Shown here one piece after another: positions 15,293-20,175 of a stretch of DNA of 20,175 nt; positions within the stretch are counted from its first letter, which is position 1; every line of letters begins with the position of its first letter. The stretch is from NCBI GenBank assembly GCA_039030125.1, contig JBCCEV010000075.1, positions 1 through 20,175 on the forward strand, given 5' to 3'. The stretch is from JBCCEV01 sp039030125 (GTDB taxonomy: Bacteria > Pseudomonadota > Gammaproteobacteria > Ga0077536). Below the pieces are notes generated by a model. It was not told the origin of the DNA, did not search any database, and was given only the letters and a program-made list of their open reading frames with translations. A program made the translations under genes and the position numbers.

Positions 15293-16458
15293 CGGATCCC
15301 CATCCCTTTAGCGATGATGCCGCGCATGATCTCCGGGGTACCGCCGCGAAGCGAAAACGAAGGTGTAACCTGCACTAAACTGCCGAGCACTTGTTGGTAG
15401 TCGATACCGTGCCCTTCGAGCGTCGGTTCAAGTTCACAGATCTCCTGAGCGAGGCCTGGCAAACCTTGCTCCCACTGGCAGCCCAGGTCTTTTACAACCG
15501 CCGCTTGCAATACCGGGTCTTCACCGGCCTCTAGTCTTGAGGTGATATTTAAAGACATGTTCCGCAGCGTCAGAGCCCACGCGATTTGCGCACCCAAGCG
15601 TGACAGGGTGGCGGCACTTGCGTTCTTGCCGATCGCGTCGATCAGTTTTCTCACTAAAAAGAAACACGATAAATAACGTTCCGGCCCGCTGCGCTCAAAC
15701 GCCAATTCTTCGGTCACTTGGCGCCAACCTTCTCCTTCTTTACCCACCAGTGCATCTTCAGGAAGCTCAACATCAACGAAGGAGACTTCGTTGAAAACTC
15801 GTCCACCGGCAAGGTTCTTTATCGGACGCGGCGTGATCCCCTCGGCTTTATTGAGATCGATGAGAAATTGCGACAACGCGGCATGTTTTTTGTCGGGATC
15901 GGGATCAGTGCGAAACAACGCGATCATGTAGTCCGCCCGGTGTGCGTTACTGGTCCAAATTTTGGTGCCGTTAACTAACCAGCCATTACTGGTTTTTTCG
16001 GCTTTGGTTCTGAGCGAAGCCAAGTCAGATCCCGAATTCGGTTCGCTCATGCCAATACAGAAGCATGCTTTTCCTGCGGCGATCCGGGGAACGATGGTTT
16101 GCTTTTGCTCCTGCGTTCCGTAACGCACGAGTAGCGGTCCACTTTGACGATCAGCGACCCAATGCATGCCGGTCGGCGCCCCAGCCACCAGGCATTCCTC
16201 TACCACAACGTAGCGTTCGAAGGCCGTGCGCCCATGGCCGCCGTATGCGGTCGGCAAAGTCATGCCAAGCCAGCCTTTAGCGCCCAATTTTTCGCTGAAC
16301 TCCCGATCGTAGGCTTCCCAGCTATGGCTGCGCGTTACCGGCGAGTAGTCTTTGAGTTCCTCATTGAGAAACGTGCGCACCTCAGCGCGCAAAGACCCTG
16401 TGGCCTCGGGCAGTTCGACAGGTTCAAATCGGAGGTTATCGGCGATTGACGTCGGCAT
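15289..16458 (-). CDS. Acyl-CoA dehydrogenase, larger catalytic subunit (FadE29-like)
   Basis: A 389-residue acyl-CoA dehydrogenase with CFCIGMSEPNSGSDLASLRT (132-151), NGTKIWTSNAHRADYMI, RVFNEVSFVDVELPEDALVG and the C-terminal LRGGTPEIMRGIIAKGMGIR. The position of the medium-chain catalytic Glu is Gly372. The catalytic base is likely Glu255 in ELAFERSGPERY, as in FadE29-type and isovaleryl-type enzymes. GAGGG 7 nt upstream supports the ATG. It leads an operon with the smaller subunit (4-base overlap) and the small helical protein. Together the two subunits would oxidise a bulky or branched acyl-CoA, such as a ring or side-chain fragment, with electrons leaving through ETF. A TATTAT -10-like box lies at 16501-16506 (-), without a clear -35. 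Confidence 0.92.
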   Translation of the reverse strand: MPTSIADNLRFEPVELPEATGSLRAEVRTFLNEELKDYSPVTRSHSWEAYDREFSEKLGAKGWLGMTLPTAYGGHGRTAFERYVVVEECLVAGAPTGMHWVADRQSGPLLVRYGTQEQKQTIVPRIAAGKACFCIGMSEPNSGSDLASLRTKAEKTSNGWLVNGTKIWTSNAHRADYMIALFRTDPDPDKKHAALSQFLIDLNKAEGITPRPIKNLAGGRVFNEVSFVDVELPEDALVGKEGEGWRQVTEELAFERSGPERYLSCFFLVRKLIDAIGKNASAATLSRLGAQIAWALTLRNMSLNITSRLEAGEDPVLQAAVVKDLGCQWEQGLPGLAQEICELEPTLEGHGIDYQQVLGSLVQVTPSFSLRGGTPEIMRGIIAKGMGIR

Positions 16459-16714
16459 AAGCGACCCTCTGTGCGTTGCGCGTTAACGGTTTGGAAATAA
16501 ATAATATCAAAGGCTCGTACGCCAAGGCCGCACCGTCAGATTGGCGCGGCAATATCATTTCAAAGTGGCCTACCCTCGCCTCGGTCGGGACGCGACGCGG
16601 AGCTCACTGGCGAGTCAGGCGCATAAAAGTCAGCGTTTACCGTAACCTCACTGAGGCCGTCATTTTGCTTTTGCTGGACGCGGTGGGACGAGGCGCGAGC
16701 GGCGCAGTCGGTGA

Positions 16715-17106
16715 TTATCGATCACTCATTTTACCTAACGCGACCTTGAACCCGTGATTGGCCAAGGAGCAGTGTTGGCGCTGAGATTGAGTATTGATCG
16801 TGCCCTGCCCCGCGGCCGCCGGTGCACCGGAGTTACGCCCAACCCAGCCATCGAGAATATCGCCCCTTGCGGGGCCGGCCCTCGCCAACGCCATGAGCAA
16901 ACAATGGCGCGCGAGTTACGGGTGAGGGGTCGCCGCGCGCCGCTGCCGGCGGTTTTCGTAACATCGACTATTAGTAGCCGGATGGGCGGATTGACTAGAA
17001 CAATGCCCGCCGCCGGATAGCCGCTTGCCGTGGCGGGCGAGACCCCGCGACGCAAGTATTGCTGATCCCCTTCATCGGGCTTCACACCGGTAATACGCAC
17101 GCCCAA
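16715..17106 (-). pseudogene. Possible frameshifted gene remnant, unidentified
   Basis: Reading the minus strand from 17106, about 55 residues look like protein and have G/C-rich third codon positions: RITGVKPDEGDQQYLRRGV, then SPATASGYPAAGIVLVNPP and LLIVDVTK. The frame then turns into Arg-rich, non-protein-like sequence. In another frame from about 16900, a second protein-like run (GDILDGWVGRNSGAPAAAGQ, then GTINTQSQR) continues to a stop at 16715. No ribosome site precedes it, and the only nearby start is a TTG. I recognise no family. It may be a decayed gene with a frameshift near 16900-16950, or chance open frames in GC-rich DNA. Confidence 0.22.
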
Positions 17107-17123
17107 GGGGACGTGTTGTAAAT

Positions 17124-17136
17124 GCGAATAATTCGC
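17124..17136. repeat. Short perfect palindrome upstream of the metalloprotease gene
   Basis: GCGAAT, A, ATTCGC, 33 bases before the ATG at 17170. Its position suits an operator, but palindromes of this size can arise by chance. Confidence 0.25.
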
Positions 17137-17169
17137 GTTAGCGTTGTTCAGTCTACCGCCGAAAGCACC

Positions 17170-18144
17170 ATGAATCCGATGCCCAAGTATCTCTTAGCCG
17201 TGATTTTTCTAGCGAGCCTGTATCCAGACTCGAAGGTCGCGGCACTGACTATTGAGTTCGACTACACCTACGACACGCGTGGTTTTTTCACCGATGAGAT
17301 TACCGGTGCACCCATCCAAAACCGGCGCGCCATCCTCGAAGCAGCCGGTTCGGTTTTTTCGTCGTTTACCGACAACCTCAGCGCGATCAACCCCGGCGCC
17401 GGTGACAGTTGGCAGGTCACCATCACGCACCCCAGTCTCGATGGAGCGCCGGTGACCTTGGTCAACGAAATCATTCCCGCCGATACGCTTAGAATTTTCG
17501 TGGGTGGTTCGCCTTTGGGACCCGGAGTATTGGGCTTCGCGGGATCAGGGGGCCAACTCAGCGCCACGGGCAGCAGCGCCTTTGTGGATGCGGTCAATAC
17601 CCGTGGCCAAGGCGTGACCTCAGGCGCCACCGCCACGGATACCGCGCCGTGGGGAGGCTACATCTGGTTTAACAGCTTTCACAACTGGTACTTCGACATC
17701 GATCCTATCGGACTTACTACGGGCAACCCCGATTTTTTGACCACCGCGACACACGAGATTGCCCACATTCTTGGGATCGGCGACTCCGACGCCTGGGCGG
17801 CGCTGGTGAACAATAACCAGTTTTTTGGCAGCGCTTCGATGTCCCTCCACGGTGGACCCGTTGATCTCGATCCGTTCAACAGTCATTGGGCTGAAGGCAC
17901 TCTCAGTGTCGTTGATGGGATTGTTCAGGAAACGCTGCTCGACCCCAGCACGCCGGCCGGCGAGCGCCAACTCATGACCGCATTGGATTTTGCCGCCTTG
18001 CAGGACATCGGCTGGGAGGTCCCCAGCGCCCCGCAAGGCACACCCGTGCCGATCGGCAGTATCCCATTGGTTTTCTCAACCATTTTGCTGGCACTAGGTG
18101 GGGGTCGCGCGCTAGGGGTCGAATTTAACGCTCGGATCGCGTAA
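17170..18144 (+). CDS. Exported matrixin-like zinc metalloprotease with C-terminal sorting-type tail
   Basis: A 324-residue protein beginning with a signal peptide (MNPMPKYLLAVIFLASLY; cleavage probably before ALTIEF). The zinc-binding site HEIAHILGIGD is at 195-205 (HExxHxxGxxD, two His, the catalytic Glu, and Asp as the probable third ligand). A Met-turn-like LMTALDFAALQDIGWEV follows near 268-284, as in the matrixin/metzincin group. The tail has VPIGSIPLVFSTILLALGGGRAL (about 293-315), a hydrophobic segment after a VP start. This recalls VPxxx/PEP-CTERM sorting signals, though the usual basic end is weak (one Arg, then ten more residues). I prefer the ATG at 17170 to the one at 17122, which would precede the signal peptide with 16 extra residues. 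It stands alone, not in the catabolic operons. Its substrate is unknown. Confidence 0.85.
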   Translation: MNPMPKYLLAVIFLASLYPDSKVAALTIEFDYTYDTRGFFTDEITGAPIQNRRAILEAAGSVFSSFTDNLSAINPGAGDSWQVTITHPSLDGAPVTLVNEIIPADTLRIFVGGSPLGPGVLGFAGSGGQLSATGSSAFVDAVNTRGQGVTSGATATDTAPWGGYIWFNSFHNWYFDIDPIGLTTGNPDFLTTATHEIAHILGIGDSDAWAALVNNNQFFGSASMSLHGGPVDLDPFNSHWAEGTLSVVDGIVQETLLDPSTPAGERQLMTALDFAALQDIGWEVPSAPQGTPVPIGSIPLVFSTILLALGGGRALGVEFNARIA

Positions 18145-18193
18145 CTTCGCGCGCCAAATTCCTTGCAACACCCAACATTTTGGAAACGAAATA

Positions 18194-19612
18194 ATGAGAA
18201 CTTTCGACAAACTTTATATCGGTGGCCAATGGGTTGCACCGCATGGCACCGGCACCATCGACGCACATGCTGCAGCGACCGAAGAAGTCTGCGCGCGCGT
18301 TCCCGAGGGCACCGCGGCAGATATTGACGACGCGGTCGCGGCGGCGCGTCACGCGTTCCCCGCCTGGTCTGCCAAACCCAAGGAGGAACGGGCCGCCGTT
18401 CTTGAAGCGCTGGCGGATAAATTGATCGCGCGCCAGGACGAAATGGCGGAGTCGATCGCGATTGAGGTCGGTATGCCGTTCAAGATGTCGAAAGCCATCC
18501 AAGCAGGACTGCCCATCGGGGCCGCTAAAAACTACGCGCAAATTGTGCGTGAGTTCGAATTCGAGGAAGAGGTCGGCTCATCGTTGGTCGTTAAAGAAGC
18601 GATTGGCGTGGTGGGCTGCATCACGCCGTGGAACGTGCCGATGAACCAAATCATGCTGAAGGTAGCACCAGCGCTCGCCGCGGGCTGTACCGTGGTACTG
18701 AAACCCAGTGAAATCGCCCCTTCAAATGCGTTTATCTTGGCCGAGATATTCGATGAATTGGACATCGAGCCCGGCGTCTTTAATCTGGTTACCGGTTACG
18801 GCCCCGATGTCGGTGAGCATTTGGTGACTCACCAAGAGGTCGATATGGTCTCATTCACCGGCTCGACGCGGGCCGGAAAGCGGATCGCCGCACTCGCTGC
18901 CGACACGGTCAAGCGCGTCGCATTGGAATTGGGCGGCAAATCTCCCAATGTGATCATGGAAGATGCGGACATCGAGAAAGCTGTCCGGGCGGGCATCAAC
19001 GAGTGTTTTCTGAATTCAGGTCAAGCTTGTATCGCGCCCTCGCGGATGATCGCGCCCCGCTCACGCTACGACGAGGTTGTAGAAATCGCTAAGCAAAATT
19101 GCGAGCGTTTCACCGTTGGCGATCCGATGGGCGAGAACGTTAAGCTCGGCCCGCTCGTCTCCGAAGCACAACGCGATCGCGTTAAAAGCTATATTGAAAA
19201 AGGCATCGAAGAAGGTGCCCGCGTTATCGCCGGTGGTCCAGAAGCCCCGGAAGGCCTGGACAAGGGGTACTACGTGAAGCCCACCGTCTTCGCCGACGTT
19301 AATAACGACATGACGATTGCTCGCGAAGAGATTTTTGGACCTGTCATGTGCATCATCCCCTACGACGATGAAGCACAAGCCGTCGAAATTGCCAACGACA
19401 CGATTTATGGATTGGGCGGCCAAGTGTGGGCCGGCGAGCAGTCCAAGGCCGTCGAAGTCGCTAAGCAAATTCGCACCGGACAAATTTCAGTGAACGGCGG
19501 GCAGTTTAATCCGCTGGCGCCATTTGGCGGCTACAAGCAATCAGGTTTGGGCCGCGAAGCGGGTGTTTACGGCCTTGAGGAATTCTTGGAGACGAAATCT
19601 CTTCAACTCTAG
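18194..19612 (+). CDS. NAD(P)+-dependent aldehyde dehydrogenase
   Basis: A 472-residue ALDH-superfamily enzyme oxidising an aldehyde to the acid. The key residues are all present: Asn147 in TPWNVPM, Lys170 in LKPSE, FTGSTRAGKR for the cofactor, the general base Glu245 in LELGGKSPN, the nucleophile Cys279 in NSGQACIAPSR, EEIFGPV, and PFGGYKQSGLGREAG near the end. Length is normal for the class. A GGAA about 8 nt before the ATG serves as ribosome site. It follows the metalloprotease by 49 bases on the same strand, but a functional link is unlikely. With BVMOs nearby it could oxidise an aldehyde made by lactone or ester cleavage. That role is inferred from context only. Confidence 0.95.
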   Translation: MRTFDKLYIGGQWVAPHGTGTIDAHAAATEEVCARVPEGTAADIDDAVAAARHAFPAWSAKPKEERAAVLEALADKLIARQDEMAESIAIEVGMPFKMSKAIQAGLPIGAAKNYAQIVREFEFEEEVGSSLVVKEAIGVVGCITPWNVPMNQIMLKVAPALAAGCTVVLKPSEIAPSNAFILAEIFDELDIEPGVFNLVTGYGPDVGEHLVTHQEVDMVSFTGSTRAGKRIAALAADTVKRVALELGGKSPNVIMEDADIEKAVRAGINECFLNSGQACIAPSRMIAPRSRYDEVVEIAKQNCERFTVGDPMGENVKLGPLVSEAQRDRVKSYIEKGIEEGARVIAGGPEAPEGLDKGYYVKPTVFADVNNDMTIAREEIFGPVMCIIPYDDEAQAVEIANDTIYGLGGQVWAGEQSKAVEVAKQIRTGQISVNGGQFNPLAPFGGYKQSGLGREAGVYGLEEFLETKSLQL

Positions 19613-19625
19613 GCACAACTTCGTA

Positions 19626-19649
19626 GCGGGCGGCGAATCTGTCGCCCGC
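19626..19649. terminator. GC-rich hairpin between convergent genes
   Basis: GCGGGCG (19626-19632) and CGCCCGC (19643-19649) form a perfect 7-bp stem around a 10-base loop, between the ALDH stop and the SIP stop. No T tract follows on either strand, so it may act as a two-way 3'-end structure rather than a classic intrinsic terminator. Confidence 0.45.
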
Positions 19650-19655
19650 ACACGA

Positions 19656-20175
19656 CTACCACGCGTCGCTATCGAGGCGCTTGGCCCTCTTCATTCCCTC
19701 ATCGCTGTCGCCAATCTTCCAATAGCAACTCGCATACATAGCGTCCCGCGAAACTTGGCGCGTGTTGCGCAGGTACTGACGTATCGTGCGGCTGGCACTG
19801 AACTCCCCTGCCACCCAGACTGAGGCGATGCCATCTCGCCACGGCAAGCCGAGAACCTTGTCGCTCAGGAGCGGCGTCTGAATGTTGGGGTGAGGATTGA
19901 CCATCCAATGCAGATCGACTCCTGGCGGGACTGATAAATCGATCTGATCGTCTTCGGCAATAACCTCAACGACCACGTAGCCGACGGCGTCTTTCGGCAA
20001 GCGCTCAACGTTGACGGCTATAGCGGGCAAGGCGCTCATGTCCCCCGCGATCAGAAACCAGTCGGCGTTGGGATCAATCATCCGACACGAACCGGGCCCG
20101 CCGATGGTTATCGAATCACCGGTTTTGACCGTGTTCAACCAATTCCCGGCAGGCCCTGCGAGATCATGCAGGACG
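19656..20175 (-). CDS. Siderophore-interacting protein (SIP family, C-terminal part, cut by window edge)
   Basis: 173 residues are visible, open to the right edge. The start of the gene lies outside, so the in-frame TTG at 20138 is not the real start. LHDLAGPAGNW at the edge is the end of the FAD-binding domain. It is followed by TGDSITIGGPG, the NAD(P)H-domain segment WFLIAGDMSALPAI, and the family's VWVAGEFSASRTIRQYLRN and YASCYWKIGDSDEG. SIPs of this type are cytoplasmic flavin reductases (ViuB/YqjH-like) that release iron from imported ferric siderophores. The N-terminal flavin-binding motif cannot be checked. It is convergent with the aldehyde dehydrogenase, separated by a hairpin, and probably unrelated to the catabolic genes. 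Confidence 0.92.
   Translation of the reverse strand, partial: VLHDLAGPAGNWLNTVKTGDSITIGGPGSCRMIDPNADWFLIAGDMSALPAIAVNVERLPKDAVGYVVVEVIAEDDQIDLSVPPGVDLHWMVNPHPNIQTPLLSDKVLGLPWRDGIASVWVAGEFSASRTIRQYLRNTRQVSRDAMYASCYWKIGDSDEGMKRAKRLDSDAW

Larger units (their letters stand above)
16459..17169. other. 711-base intergenic region, no confident intact gene
   Basis: This gap separates the divergent dehydrogenase operon (-) and metalloprotease gene (+). Near its left end an AT-rich patch (16493-16508) could be the promoter of the dehydrogenase operon. Near its right end there is a 13-base palindrome, GCGAAT-A-ATTCGC (17124-17136), 33 bases before the protease start. Between them I see no intact gene on either strand, only the possible degraded coding sequence listed separately. 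Confidence 0.6.

Noticed and set aside
16476..16757. Plus-strand open frame of 93 codons
   Set aside because: It has no ribosome site, a composition unlike real proteins and no recognisable motif, and it starts in the promoter area of the dehydrogenase operon.
17122..17169. Earlier ATG for the metalloprotease
   Set aside because: It would put 16 polar residues before an otherwise normal signal peptide and start inside a palindrome. The ATG at 17170 fits better.

Overview
The window is a 20 kb stretch of bacterial chromosome of moderate-to-high GC content, packed with oxidative catabolism genes. I recognise 18 protein-coding genes, two of them cut by the window edges. I see no rRNA, tRNA, CRISPR array, insertion sequence or phage gene. 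The mix suggests a Gram-negative proteobacterium, perhaps a marine or soil gammaproteobacterium. The evidence is an exported KatG, a siderophore-interacting protein, a secreted matrixin-like protease with a VPxxx-type C-terminal tail, and proteobacterial Shine-Dalgarno sites. The lineage is an inference and is not fixed by any marker gene here.

Layout. 1-281 (-) is the start of an exported catalase-peroxidase (katG) with an OxyR-like site upstream. 478-2749 (-) is an acyl-CoA dehydrogenase followed by a luciferase-like flavin/F420 oxidoreductase. 2837-4309 (+) holds a NUDIX hydrolase and a second luciferase-like oxidoreductase. 4582-8167 (-) is a three-gene unit: an acetoacetate-decarboxylase-fold protein, an HsaA/HpaB-like flavin monooxygenase and a phenylacetone-monooxygenase-like Baeyer-Villiger monooxygenase (BVMO). 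Divergent from it, 8293-9936 (+) is a second, atypical BVMO, which meets a VOC/glyoxalase-fold protein (9940-10407, -) tail to tail. 10471-10920 (+) is an exported cupin closed by a terminator. 11091-13901 (+) is an acyl-CoA synthetase plus a CoA-transferase-family protein. 14023-16458 (-) is a paired acyl-CoA dehydrogenase operon (FadE28/FadE29-like) ending in a small helical protein. 17170-18144 (+) is the exported metalloprotease, 18194-19612 (+) an aldehyde dehydrogenase, and 19656 to the edge (-) a siderophore-interacting protein.

How the genes may work together. Two BVMOs, a ring-hydroxylase-type monooxygenase, an ADC-fold enzyme, a CoA ligase, a CoA-transferase-like protein, three acyl-CoA dehydrogenase genes and an aldehyde dehydrogenase are what one expects for opening a cyclic or polycyclic ketone (steroid, terpenoid or alicyclic) and degrading the fragments as CoA thioesters. 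The substrate cannot be read from the sequence. Several enzymes carry altered key residues. The second BVMO lacks the fingerprint His, the CoA-transferase-like protein lacks the catalytic Glu, the ADC-fold protein lacks one active-site Glu but keeps the Schiff-base Lys, and one acyl-CoA dehydrogenase has Asp for Glu. The cluster may therefore do chemistry different from its closest textbook relatives.
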